Shown here one piece after another: positions 8,446-16,469 of a stretch of DNA of 20,852 bases. Below the pieces are notes generated by a model that had not been told where the DNA came from, did no database searches, and was given only the letters and a program-made list of their open reading frames with translations. The DNA comes from Scalindua sp964437425 (GTDB taxonomy: Bacteria > Planctomycetota > Brocadiia > Brocadiales > Scalinduaceae). Position numbers and translations under genes: made by a program. The first letter of the stretch is position 1. Every line of letters starts with the position of its first letter. The DNA lies in the NCBI GenBank assembly GCA_964437425.1, contig CAYTGO010000056.1, positions 1 through 20,852 on the forward strand, written 5' to 3'.

Positions 8446-9582
8446 TTATTCAATGCCATAATTGAATTCATTAAGTTTATGTTTTTTAGAGTGCTTAATT
8501 ACGTCAATCATAATCTGAAAGTCAAAGCTCTTTTGTACCTTCTCCCAACTTGCAGAAGCGGGGATCTTATCCAGGGTCTTAAGAAACTCAAATTCCGTGT
8601 GCAGCGGGCCATTTTGCCTGAGATCACTTTGTGGAATGATGGGCGCTGAAGCTATGCCCAGAATGTCTTTTTTGGCCAGAGCGGCATTTTGTTCTATAGT
8701 AAGTTTGGACTTCTGGTTGGTTAAGCTTTCAGCTGCCTGGAGTACCCATTCACTGGCTCGCAAAAGATTCTTTCTGTTCCTTTGCATCCACCGGAGTGCA
8801 CGAACTTCGGCCGCTATTATCTGAAGAACTATTTCAGGATATTTATCAGAAAAAGTCTTTGTAAAATATATGTATCCGGAACTTAGATACCGATGGATCA
8901 CCAGACTCTCAGGATACTTTATCAATGTGATTGCAGGAGTTGGCTCCCATGCCGAAAAAGCCGCAATCTCTCCTGAGTGCAAAGCCTCTGGCATTTCATT
9001 AGCCTCCATGGGTACCAATCGAACCTGCTCTTCGGTAAGTCTGGCAGTAGAAAGCGCTTTCAACAATGCATAATGCGCGTTAGAGCCAAGGGCATAGCCA
9101 ATCTTCTTCCCGCGTAATTCTTTGATTAACATGAAACGATTGGCGACAATAGAAGTAAAACCCTGCTGGATCAAAGCAGGAACAATAACGTCCATAGTTG
9201 CAGCAGCAGTAACCGCTGGCATGTCACCACCTATGCCGACATCAATATCTCCCTTCCGTAGAAAATAATTTACATCACCTCCTTTGAGAAATGAGTAATA
9301 ACAAACTTCCACTCCCAATGCTGATAAATCCTTACGCAAAACCGTATCACGCTTCATAACCTCTGTAATAAAACCGGTTGGCGAATAATTTGGCTGGACA
9401 CCCAGGTTGATGACGTTTTCTGTGTTATTAAATTTGTATTTGGAGTAGATCGGGTGATCTGAAAGATCCGGGGTATTAACTGTAGGTTGATCTTCCGCTC
9501 TACTGGTTTCGAGTATAGCGGTGTGAGCAATTAAGATCAGGCATACCGTAAGAAATGCATTTATAACGCTTCTTATCTTCAT
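8446..9582 (-). CDS. secreted ABC-type substrate-binding protein, SsuA/NMT1-like
   Basis: This 378-residue protein has a signal peptide (MKIRSV, hydrophobic about 8-25, likely cleavage after SRA near 29). It has the fold markers of the nitrate/sulfonate/taurine/thiamine-precursor binding family: GDIDVGIGGDMPAV, LRGKKIGYALGSNAHY and AAFSAWEPTPA. The ligand cannot be named from sequence. No lipobox is seen (the Cys at 14 has Val before it), so a soluble periplasmic form is expected. No permease or ATPase gene is near; instead the next gene, 8 bp downstream, is a dCache histidine kinase. A sensory role is therefore more likely than transport, though transport with distant partners cannot be excluded. 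The ribosome binding site AGGTAGGAG is strong and this is the first gene of the cluster. Confidence 0.87.
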   Translation of the reverse strand: MKIRSVINAFLTVCLILIAHTAILETSRAEDQPTVNTPDLSDHPIYSKYKFNNTENVINLGVQPNYSPTGFITEVMKRDTVLRKDLSALGVEVCYYSFLKGGDVNYFLRKGDIDVGIGGDMPAVTAAATMDVIVPALIQQGFTSIVANRFMLIKELRGKKIGYALGSNAHYALLKALSTARLTEEQVRLVPMEANEMPEALHSGEIAAFSAWEPTPAITLIKYPESLVIHRYLSSGYIYFTKTFSDKYPEIVLQIIAAEVRALRWMQRNRKNLLRASEWVLQAAESLTNQKSKLTIEQNAALAKKDILGIASAPIIPQSDLRQNGPLHTEFEFLKTLDKIPASASWEKVQKSFDFQIMIDVIKHSKKHKLNEFNYGIE

Positions 9583-9700
9583 TATAACTCCTACCTCTGT
9601 TTTTCCGACAAACTGACAATCTATTATCTGGAGACACCGTAAAGGTATATAATTTGGGTAAGAATTTACAACTATTATGTAAAATTCAAAGCAAGTAGGG

Positions 9701-9728
9701 ATTATACATCTGCTGTATCCATTTGCAA
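9701..9728 (-). promoter_or_regulatory. sigma-70 promoter candidate for the sensory cluster
   Basis: On the minus strand TTGCAA (9728-9723) is followed by a 16-base spacer and a perfect TATAAT (9706-9701). Transcription would start near 9694, giving a leader of about 110 bases before the substrate-binding protein gene. No sigma-54 -24/-12 pair was found in this region. Confidence 0.5.
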
Positions 9729-9961
9729 ACAGAATATTTATAACTGCTAATATTCTCGTGACTTATAGATTGGCCTAGCGGAATCAATACGTACTGACCA
9801 GTGGTTGTTTAGATAAAGCCCCGGAATGATATTATGACACAACAGGGAAGGAGAGTTGACTAAGTTGGAATAGGATTCTTCTTAGCGGAACAGGATGTTG
9901 ATCTTATTTCCACACATTGATTAGCCCTTCAGTAAATACAATAATTCTATCTATAAAAGAG

Positions 9962-10030
9962 TGACCAAATCCCCCCAACAGGCCCCTTTGGGAGAAGGAG
10001 AAAGAGGAGAAATCCAGGGAGATTTGGTCA
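9962..10030. repeat. inverted repeat with C/G-rich runs
   Basis: TGACCAAATC (9962-9971) and GATTTGGTCA (10021-10030) are perfect 10-bp inverted arms. They enclose a C-run followed by an A/G-rich stretch (CCCCTTTGGGAGAAGG). The layout resembles small non-coding dispersed repeats of the accaaatcccccc type; no coding potential is seen. Confidence 0.6.
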
Positions 10031-10111
10031 TGTAGAATATTTCTTTGAGTAAATTACTAATCCTCACATAAAGGACAAATATTAATATTGTTATACTCTA
10101 AAAGAGATCAA

Positions 10112-10184
10112 CTGCTGGTTCAATCACTCTCTTCCTGCATTTAAAAGTTAGCCTCCCTGCCATACTCTGTAATTGAACCAGCAG
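10112..10184. repeat. perfect 13-bp inverted repeat, 47-bp loop
   Basis: CTGCTGGTTCAAT (10112-10124) and ATTGAACCAGCAG (10172-10184) are exact reverse complements. The interior has no ORF and no tRNA-like cloverleaf. It could be a small non-autonomous inverted-repeat element or a structured RNA; there is nothing to decide between these. Confidence 0.6.
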
Positions 10185-10450
10185 CATATAAGAAGGTGGG
10201 TACAAATTTTACAACAGCTTACCTGATTCCAAAACGTGTTCTCGCACTTCTTACAAATAATTCAATAATTATAAAAAAGTATAATCTCATAATATCAAAC
10301 TATATGCCAATGGCAGTAAACTGGATGATATTTTCTTTTCCAAAATTGAGATTAAAAGTAACTCTCGTTTTTAACAGAACTTACAAATATTCTATGGAGT
10401 TAAATCATTGTACCTGTTGAGGGAGTTAAGTTGAATTTCCAGGAAAGCCA

Positions 10451-10497
10451 TGTGCCACGACACAATAGTGAGCGCAACGAATATGCGCCATGGCACA
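10451..10497 (-). repeat. palindromic repeat, copy 1 (downstream of orphan regulator)
   Basis: The ends TGTGCCA (10451-10457) and TGGCACA (10491-10497) are perfect inverted arms, and the inside is an imperfect palindrome. Read on the minus strand, AAGTGTGCCATGGC...CTCACTATTGTGTCGTGGCACA aligns along most of its length with 12424-12475 on the plus strand. It lies about 40 bases after the stop of the 10536-12227 gene and might also serve as its transcript end, but no T-run follows directly. Confidence 0.65.
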
Positions 10498-10535
10498 CTT
10501 TTAAAAACGGGGATTATTAGTATTATCTACCTGTT

Positions 10536-12227
10536 TTAAGTCTCGATTTTGTAATTTTTAATCTTTCTATAAATATTACGCCTGCTAATGCCCAGCAACC
10601 TGGCAGCCATTGTTTTGTTTCCAGCTGCTTTTTCAAGTGCCTGTACAATTGCCAGTTTTTCATCAACTCCCACATCATTGTAGAGATTTGTTTTTACTGT
10701 AAAAGAGTTCTCAAAAACAGGTGGTAGATGCTTAAGGGTAATAGTTTTCTGGTGGCACAGAATAAATGAGTGTTCCAGCGCATGTTCCAGCTCCCTCACA
10801 TTACCGGGCCAGGAATAATCCATAAACACCTTCTGGACATCAGTTGATATACCTGAAATATTCTTGTTTATACTTTCATTGAATTTTTTTATGAAGTGGT
10901 CTATGAGAAAAGGAATATCCTCTTTTCTTTCTCTTAATGGAGGTACATATATTTCTACCACATTTAGGCGATAGTAAAGATCTTCACGGAATTCACCTTG
11001 TTCTATCTTTTCACGAAGATCTTGATTTGTACAGGCGACTACCCTGACATCAACCTTGATGGATGTTGACTCTCCCACACGTTCAAAAGTTTTTTCCTGC
11101 AACACTCTCAATAGTTTCACCTGTATCTTCGGTGGCATATCTCCGATCTCGTCCAGGAGAATTGTGCCTCCATCTGCCATCTGGAATCTACCAATCCTAT
11201 CCTTTACAGCGCCGGTAAAGGAACCTTTGATATGTCCAAAGAGTTCACTTTCAAGTAAGTTGTCGGACAATGCAGAGCAATTTACCTTAACCAGAGGCTC
11301 ATGGTTACGTCCTCCTTTATAATGTAATGCTTCCGCTACCAGTTCTTTGCCAGTACCACTCTCACCGGTAATCAGAACAGTACTTTGAACATCAGCAAGA
11401 TCTTCTATGTAGGAATAGATTGTCTGCATCTTTTCACTTTTACCAATAATATTATGCAGACGCTGACGCTCCCTCATTTCTCTCTCAAGACCGGCCAGAT
11501 GAGTTTCGTCTCTTACTACCAGGACTGCTCCGGTAAATGCTCCTTGATTATTAATGAGTGGGTACGTATTAATGTTTACAACCTGCTGAGGATATGATTC
11601 GTGTCTGCACTCCAGATGGTATATTTCAATTGGCTTCTTCTCCTTAACAGTTTCTGCAAGAGCATCTATACACCTTCCCTCACATTGCGCCAGGAGAGAG
11701 TCAAATGGTTTTTCGATAGAATTACGTGACAGGTAACAAATACTTTTAGCGGCTTCATTGATTTCGATAACAACCATATCTTTATCTACCGTTATAATCG
11801 AATCATTCACACTCTTGAAAATAGCCTCAAGGTTTGAACGGTACCTCTCCTTTTCATCTGCCAACGCTTTATGCCTCATTGCCGTCTTTGTTATACGTAA
11901 TAACAGATCCAGTTGGATGGGTTTAGAAACGTAGTCATAGGCTCCCAGGCGAAGTGCATCTGAGACCGTATCAAAATCAGGCGCTGCCGTAATCATAATA
12001 ACAGGACAGTTAAGCTTTTCTGCTTTAACCTTTTCCAGGATATCAATTCCGGATTTACCTTTCAGGTTAATGTCAGCCAGGATTAAGTCAAAATCAGACA
12101 TATCAATTGTTTCCATGGCTTCATCGTAATCTTCAGCAGTGGAGACCTCGTATCCCTCGTCTGAAAAAAATTCTTCAAGTGTAAATCTAATGCTCTCTTC
12201 ATCGTCTATTATGAGGATTTTTGCCAT
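10536..12227 (-). CDS. orphan NtrC-family sigma-54 response regulator (paralogue)
   Basis: This 563-residue protein has the same architecture as the 793-2508 product: receiver (about 3-115; D8/D9, D52, K102), PAS (about 130-245), AAA+ (about 258-495) and Fis-type helix-turn-helix (about 520-558, AARLLGISRRNIY). Walker A is GESGTGKE (288-295) and Walker B TILLDE. The sigma-54 contact loop is GSFTGA (335-340), a Ser replacing the usual Ala. The PAS motif C182-E-G-R-C186 and C207-R-H209 has the same spacing as in the paralogue, so this part is conserved while surrounding residues have drifted. No kinase gene is adjacent; cross-talk with the kinases of the neighbouring cluster is plausible but unproven. 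The gene is bracketed by two inverted copies of a palindromic repeat. An AAGG lies just upstream of the ATG. Confidence 0.93.
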   Translation of the reverse strand: MAKILIIDDEESIRFTLEEFFSDEGYEVSTAEDYDEAMETIDMSDFDLILADINLKGKSGIDILEKVKAEKLNCPVIMITAAPDFDTVSDALRLGAYDYVSKPIQLDLLLRITKTAMRHKALADEKERYRSNLEAIFKSVNDSIITVDKDMVVIEINEAAKSICYLSRNSIEKPFDSLLAQCEGRCIDALAETVKEKKPIEIYHLECRHESYPQQVVNINTYPLINNQGAFTGAVLVVRDETHLAGLEREMRERQRLHNIIGKSEKMQTIYSYIEDLADVQSTVLITGESGTGKELVAEALHYKGGRNHEPLVKVNCSALSDNLLESELFGHIKGSFTGAVKDRIGRFQMADGGTILLDEIGDMPPKIQVKLLRVLQEKTFERVGESTSIKVDVRVVACTNQDLREKIEQGEFREDLYYRLNVVEIYVPPLRERKEDIPFLIDHFIKKFNESINKNISGISTDVQKVFMDYSWPGNVRELEHALEHSFILCHQKTITLKHLPPVFENSFTVKTNLYNDVGVDEKLAIVQALEKAAGNKTMAARLLGISRRNIYRKIKNYKIET

Positions 12228-12425
12228 AGTTTTACCTTGTTGCCGCTAATATATAAAACCTTTCTAAAGCACAAAAAATATGCCAAAAAGAACCAAAAAA
12301 GAATTAACTTACTCAGATTCCACGACCATTCACTTAAGCACTAAACCCGTAATTGTTTACACAATCATATCCCGTAGTACTGAGATCTGTTTTTGCTAAT
12401 CACGTCTTTTGACAGCTCACCATAA

Positions 12426-12475
12426 GTGTGTCATGGCACAATAGTGTGCCGTCTCGCTATTGTAACATAGCACAC
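12426..12475 (+). repeat. palindromic repeat, copy 2 (upstream of orphan regulator)
   Basis: The arms 12426-12444 (GTGTGTCATGGCACAATAG) and 12457-12475 pair at 15 of 19 positions around a 12-base loop. Most of the element also aligns with the reverse complement of 10451-10497. The two copies are in opposite orientation on either side of the 10536-12227 gene. Confidence 0.7.
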
Positions 12476-12558
12476 CTGGTAGTCAATATTATTGCCATAT
12501 TACCGTAATTCATAGTTTCAACGACGCAATTATTATGAATCTTGTACTTCATTTTACC

Positions 12559-12587
12559 TTGACAATATTTTCATGTAAAATTATAAT
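12559..12587 (+). promoter_or_regulatory. consensus sigma-70 promoter
   Basis: TTGACA (12559-12564), a 17-base spacer and TATAAT (12582-12587) match the consensus at every position. Transcription would begin near 12594, about 50 bases before the protease start codon, and probably covers the protease and mnmA. Confidence 0.75.
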
Positions 12588-12644
12588 TGGCCTGAGTTTA
12601 TCGCAAATAATATTGAATAAAATAATCAATTATTTAGCCCAATC

Positions 12645-13505
12645 ATGGATGAAAAAGCCTCTCTCAGCAGTTCTGTAAAGTCAACCAGGGGCGTTATAAG
12701 GAAATTCCTTTCTACGCCCTCTTTTTTTGCCATACCAAGGATAAATATCCTCCTTTTTATTGCGACATTTTGTACCACTTATATAATGAATGGCCCCGGT
12801 TATGCCATTTGTATAATGATAATTCTGTTTGCACATGAAATGGGTCATTTTATTATGTGCAGAAAATACCATGTTGAGGCAACATGGCCATATTTCCTTC
12901 CATTTCCCTCTTTTTTTGGTACCCTCGGTGCAGTTATCAAGATGAAGGGCCATATTCCCAGCAAACGTGCTTTGTTTGATATTGGAGTCGCAGGTCCGAT
13001 AGGAGGTCTGATTTTTGCAATTCCGATCACTCTAATAGGATTGCATCTTTCAGAAGTACATCCTATTCCAAAGGATGCAACCAGCTATTTAGGATTGGGA
13101 GAACCCATACTCTTTTCACTTTTCTCAAAAATGATGGTGGGTGAGGTATCGGAAGGTTTTGATATCATCTTAAATCCAATTGCTTTTGCAGGGTGGGCAG
13201 GACTTTTTGTTACTGCACTCAACCTGATGCCTATCGGGCAACTTGACGGTGGTCATGTCATTTACGCATTATTGGGAAAACACAGTACCATTGTATACAA
13301 AGTGGGTATCGGAATATTTGGGCTTTTTGCAATATTTGTTTTTAAAGGCTGGATCCTTATAGCCGTGTTACTACTGTTGTTTGGATTTAAACACCCACCA
13401 CCAGCGGACCCATTCACGCCACTCGATTTCAGGCGCAAATGTATAGGAATATTAATGTTGGTTGTGTTCTTTCTCTGTTTTACTCCAATTCCTTTTAAGT
13501 TATGA
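12645..13505 (+). CDS. site-2 protease family (M50) membrane metalloprotease
   Basis: This 286-residue polytopic membrane protein has both zinc-binding motifs of the family: HEMGH (H64, E65, H68) in a membrane segment, and NLMPIGQLDGGH (193-204) with D201 as the third ligand. The GVAGPIGG segment (114-121) is a common part of the fold. There is no PDZ domain, so it belongs to the compact type related to sporulation-type and archaeal enzymes, not RseP. Its substrate is unknown; such enzymes cut transmembrane segments of regulators. A perfect sigma-70 promoter precedes it, but no clear ribosome binding site is seen before the ATG, so translation may be weak or start differently. The next gene, mnmA, follows after 26 bp and may share the transcript. 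Confidence 0.9.
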   Translation: MDEKASLSSSVKSTRGVIRKFLSTPSFFAIPRINILLFIATFCTTYIMNGPGYAICIMIILFAHEMGHFIMCRKYHVEATWPYFLPFPSFFGTLGAVIKMKGHIPSKRALFDIGVAGPIGGLIFAIPITLIGLHLSEVHPIPKDATSYLGLGEPILFSLFSKMMVGEVSEGFDIILNPIAFAGWAGLFVTALNLMPIGQLDGGHVIYALLGKHSTIVYKVGIGIFGLFAIFVFKGWILIAVLLLLFGFKHPPPADPFTPLDFRRKCIGILMLVVFFLCFTPIPFKL

Positions 13506-13531
13506 GAAACCCTTCTTTACGTTAAAGAATA

Positions 13532-14608
13532 ATGAAAAAAAGAGTAGTGATTGCAATGAGCGGTGGCGTTGACAGCAGCGTCGCCGCTCATTTTTTAATT
13601 GAACAGGGATACGACGTAATAGGCCTGTTCATGCGTCTTGGAAATACCGCGGCCACACCGCAACCCGAAAAGAAAACTGCAACGTGTTGCAGCGCTGAAG
13701 ATGCCAGAGATGCCAGGAATGTGGCATCATTTCTCGGTATTCCTTTTTATGTTATTAACTTTGAAGATGAATTTAACGGTATTATCGAATACTTTTGTGA
13801 TGAGTATTTGAAAGGGAGAACTCCCAACCCCTGCATAATCTGTAATCAGGAACTCAAGTTTGGTAAATTGCTCAGGTTTGCTGATTACCTTAAGGCAGAT
13901 TATGTAGCGACAGGTCACTTTGCCAGAATAGACAAACTCAATGAACGATACGTTCTGAAAAAGGGGATTGACGATAATAAAGATCAGTCTTATGTTCTCT
14001 TCTCTCTTGACCAGAATCAACTGTCCAGAGCCATGTTTCCACTCGGAAATATGACCAAAGATGAGGTTCGCAAAGAGGCTTCTAAAGTAAACCTGAAAAC
14101 AAAGGACAAGCCGGAAAGCCAGGAGATCTGTTTTGTTACCGGCAAGAGTTATAGCGACTTGATTGTTGAAAAAGTAGGAACGGAAATTGGTACCGGCCTG
14201 TTAAAAGATACAGACGATAATACTCTGTGCACACATGATGGTATTCACAACTTTACCATTGGCCAGAGAAAGGGATTGGGCATGGCATTTGGCGAACCAA
14301 GATATGTAGTTGATATTGATCCCACGAAGAATACCGTTACCGTTGGAGTTGCTGAAAAACTTATGAAGGACACATTCACGGTAGATAAGGTAAACTGGGT
14401 TTCAATTGAAAAACCGGAAAAGGAGTTGTCTGCTTCAGTAAAGATAAGGTACAAGCATGATGAAACTCCAGCCATAATTTACCCGCTGGAACACAATCGC
14501 GTCAGGGTTGAGTTAAAGCAACCTCAACGCGCAATAACACCGGGACAAGCTGCCGTTTTTTATGATAACGATATCGTTATCGGAGGCGGATGGATTGAAA
14601 GAGATTGA
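13532..14608 (+). CDS. mnmA: tRNA-specific 2-thiouridylase MnmA
   Basis: This 358-residue enzyme is the usual length for the family. It activates U34 of the Lys, Glu and Gln tRNAs with ATP and inserts sulfur to give 2-thiouridine. The PP-loop SGGVDSS (10-16) binds ATP. The catalytic cysteines are C104 (in NPCIICNQELKF) and C200 (in ESQEICFV). C101 makes a CxxC pair with C104 where E. coli has Asp-x-x-Cys, the arrangement seen in many Gram-positive and anaerobe enzymes and discussed in connection with Fe-S binding. ATGHFAR, DQSYVLF and the GQRKGLG segment are typical. It follows the protease gene after 26 bp with a weak ribosome binding site; no functional link between the two is evident. Confidence 0.97.
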   Translation: MKKRVVIAMSGGVDSSVAAHFLIEQGYDVIGLFMRLGNTAATPQPEKKTATCCSAEDARDARNVASFLGIPFYVINFEDEFNGIIEYFCDEYLKGRTPNPCIICNQELKFGKLLRFADYLKADYVATGHFARIDKLNERYVLKKGIDDNKDQSYVLFSLDQNQLSRAMFPLGNMTKDEVRKEASKVNLKTKDKPESQEICFVTGKSYSDLIVEKVGTEIGTGLLKDTDDNTLCTHDGIHNFTIGQRKGLGMAFGEPRYVVDIDPTKNTVTVGVAEKLMKDTFTVDKVNWVSIEKPEKELSASVKIRYKHDETPAIIYPLEHNRVRVELKQPQRAITPGQAAVFYDNDIVIGGGWIERD

Positions 14609-14696
14609 GGGATTATGGATTGATTATTGTAGATTGAAGATTGAAAATTTATTGACTCTTTAATAACAATATTCAAAAACCAATATTAAATTTCAT

Positions 14697-16469
14697 ATGC
14701 ATAACATATTACCACTTATGAATTTTACAGCACTGGGCGAAGCAACAGAAGTCCTGGGAAAGATTGCGGGATATATCTGGAGTATGCCGCTGGTCATCCT
14801 GCTTGTTGGTTCCGGTGTCTATTTCAGTATAAGACTTATTTTTCCGCAATTCAGAAGGATTGGTCATAGTATAGCAGTCGCCAGAGGTAAATATGATAAT
14901 CCCGATGATCCGGGAGACATAACCCACTTTCAGGCACTTTGTGCAGCCCTTTCCGCAACCGTCGGAGTAGGCAACATCGCCGGTGTCGCAATCGCCTTAC
15001 ATGCCGGCGGCCCGGGAGCCATCTTCTGGATGTGGATAGCCGCACTCTTCGGTATGGTTACCAAATACGCCGAATGTACTCTCTCGCATAAATACCGTGT
15101 CATCCATAGCGACGGCACTATAAGCGGCGGACCTATGTATTATATCGAGAAGGGGATGGGAAGCAGGTTCAAATGGCTGGCCATGGCATTCGCCATTTGT
15201 GGTCTTATCGCTACATTTGGTGGCGGTAACATGGTCCAATCCAATTCAATGACCATCGCCTTTACCGACCAATTTGCTACACAAAAATTCCACAACTCCA
15301 CTCCATTGTCCAAGATGAACAATGGAGAAGAAACCCACAAGACAGATGACACAGAGTTTATTATAAAGACAAGTAATGGAAAAACAATAGGGATTGATAT
15401 CTCCCGGACTAAAACGGTTGGTGGTTTTTTAAATATCATAAATTATCATCCGAAAAATATGTCCCATGTCGTCATGGCAGAAATAGCCACAGATAGAAAC
15501 AGCATTGAGTTTACGGATTTAACTGATGGTAAGCGTGAGTTTACGCTGGTATCTCCAGATGACGATAAACTCATTAAGAATCTTGGTTTTGTAAATGGAG
15601 ATGGCAGCATCAATAAATTAAGTAATGGCAAAATATCTACCGTTATACCTGAAAGGCTTTTTCTGAAGGCAATTCTTGGAGTAGCAATCTCTGCAATCGT
15701 CGGCATGGTGATTATTGGCGGTATCAAGAGGATTGGAAAGGTTGCAAGCAGACTCGTACCCGTTATGTCCTCAATATATGTAGCGGGAGCGCTTTTTATT
15801 ATCCTCTGGAACTACGGCAGTATAGCAGATTCATTTTACCTGATCTTCAAACATGCATTTACTCCAACTGCTGCAACAGGCGGCTTTGCCGGAGCTACGG
15901 TATTGTACGCAATAACGTGGGGAGTTAGAAGGGCTGCGTTCTCCAATGAAGCCGGACTTGGAAGCGCTCCGATTGCACATGCTGCTGCAAAGACAAAAGA
16001 GCCCGTACGTGAAGGCCTTGTTGCAATGATGGGCCCATTAATAGACACACTTATTATTTGTACCATGACTGCGCTGGTAATCATCATCACGGGAGAGTGG
16101 ACCGGCAAAGCAGACTCCTCGGTTTTGACAAAAAATGCATTCAATGCAGGAATACCATATTTTGGAGGTGTTATTGTTGCAATAGGCCTGATACTGTTTG
16201 CCATATCTACCGCCATAAGCTGGTCGTATTATGGAGACCGTTGTGCAGAATATCTATTTGGCAGGAGAGCAATCATGCCATACCGCTGTGTTTATGTAGT
16301 AGCTCTTTTTGTAGGTGCAATGGTGCAGTTGGAATTTGTCTGGAACTTTTCTGATATCACACTGGGCTTAATGGCATTACCAAACCTCATCGCTATTATT
16401 GCATTAAGCAGTGTAGTGATAAGTTTAACCAAAGATTATTTCTCACGAAAACATATTAGAACTAACTGA
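14697..16469 (+). CDS. AGCS-family sodium:alanine/amino-acid symporter with an inserted domain
   Basis: This 590-residue protein is well above the roughly 450-500 residues usual for the family. Family signatures are present: SATVGVGNIAGVA (86-98), GGPMYYIEKGMG (144-155), GGGNMVQSNS (175-184), GGIKRIGKVASRLVP (341-355) and AAFSNEAGLGSAPIAHAA (413-430). About 10-11 membrane segments are expected. Residues about 193-318, between GNMVQSNSMTIAFTDQF and LFLKAILGVAIS, are a hydrophilic insertion where relatives have only a short loop. It contains a pattern (TVGGFLNIIN, IEFTDLTDG, FTLV, LIKNLGF) reminiscent of the flagellin/FliD hook-IN module. The ATG at 14697 has no clear ribosome binding site; Met8 is an alternative. 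The stop overlaps the start of the next gene, a flavoprotein, implying coupled translation. Confidence 0.92.
   Translation: MHNILPLMNFTALGEATEVLGKIAGYIWSMPLVILLVGSGVYFSIRLIFPQFRRIGHSIAVARGKYDNPDDPGDITHFQALCAALSATVGVGNIAGVAIALHAGGPGAIFWMWIAALFGMVTKYAECTLSHKYRVIHSDGTISGGPMYYIEKGMGSRFKWLAMAFAICGLIATFGGGNMVQSNSMTIAFTDQFATQKFHNSTPLSKMNNGEETHKTDDTEFIIKTSNGKTIGIDISRTKTVGGFLNIINYHPKNMSHVVMAEIATDRNSIEFTDLTDGKREFTLVSPDDDKLIKNLGFVNGDGSINKLSNGKISTVIPERLFLKAILGVAISAIVGMVIIGGIKRIGKVASRLVPVMSSIYVAGALFIILWNYGSIADSFYLIFKHAFTPTAATGGFAGATVLYAITWGVRRAAFSNEAGLGSAPIAHAAAKTKEPVREGLVAMMGPLIDTLIICTMTALVIIITGEWTGKADSSVLTKNAFNAGIPYFGGVIVAIGLILFAISTAISWSYYGDRCAEYLFGRRAIMPYRCVYVVALFVGAMVQLEFVWNFSDITLGLMALPNLIAIIALSSVVISLTKDYFSRKHIRTN

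Larger units (their letters stand above)
9583..10535. other. intergenic region with repeats and one promoter candidate
   Basis: This stretch of about 950 bases separates the signalling cluster from the second NtrC-type regulator. It holds a sigma-70 promoter candidate for the binding-protein gene (9701-9728), an inverted repeat at 9962-10030, a perfect 13-bp inverted repeat at 10112-10184 and a palindromic element at 10451-10497. A 74-codon frame at 10196-10420 has a composition typical of chance AT-rich translation and no recognisable domain. Confidence 0.5.
12228..12644. other. divergent intergenic region
   Basis: This gap lies between the orphan regulator (minus) and the membrane protease (plus). 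It contains a palindromic repeat at 12426-12475 and a consensus sigma-70 promoter for the rightward genes at 12559-12587. A sequence resembling a sigma-54 promoter near 12271-12285 on the minus strand lacks the invariant GC at -12 and is not called. No ORF is supported. Confidence 0.55.

Noticed and set aside
10112..10184. tRNA-like reading of the GGTTCAAT arms
   Set aside because: No acceptor stem, anticodon arm or CCA-adjacent T-arm can be built on either strand.
10196..10420. 74-codon plus-strand frame in the large gap
   Set aside because: AT-rich chance translation with no family match; start not supported by a convincing ribosome binding site.
12271..12285. sigma-54-like promoter upstream of the orphan regulator (TGGCAT-N5-TTGT on the minus strand)
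   Set aside because: The -12 element has GT instead of the nearly invariant GC.
14609..14696. short GATTGA repeats between mnmA and the symporter
   Set aside because: Three loosely spaced hexamers in AT-rich sequence are within chance; no promoter with acceptable spacing was found there.
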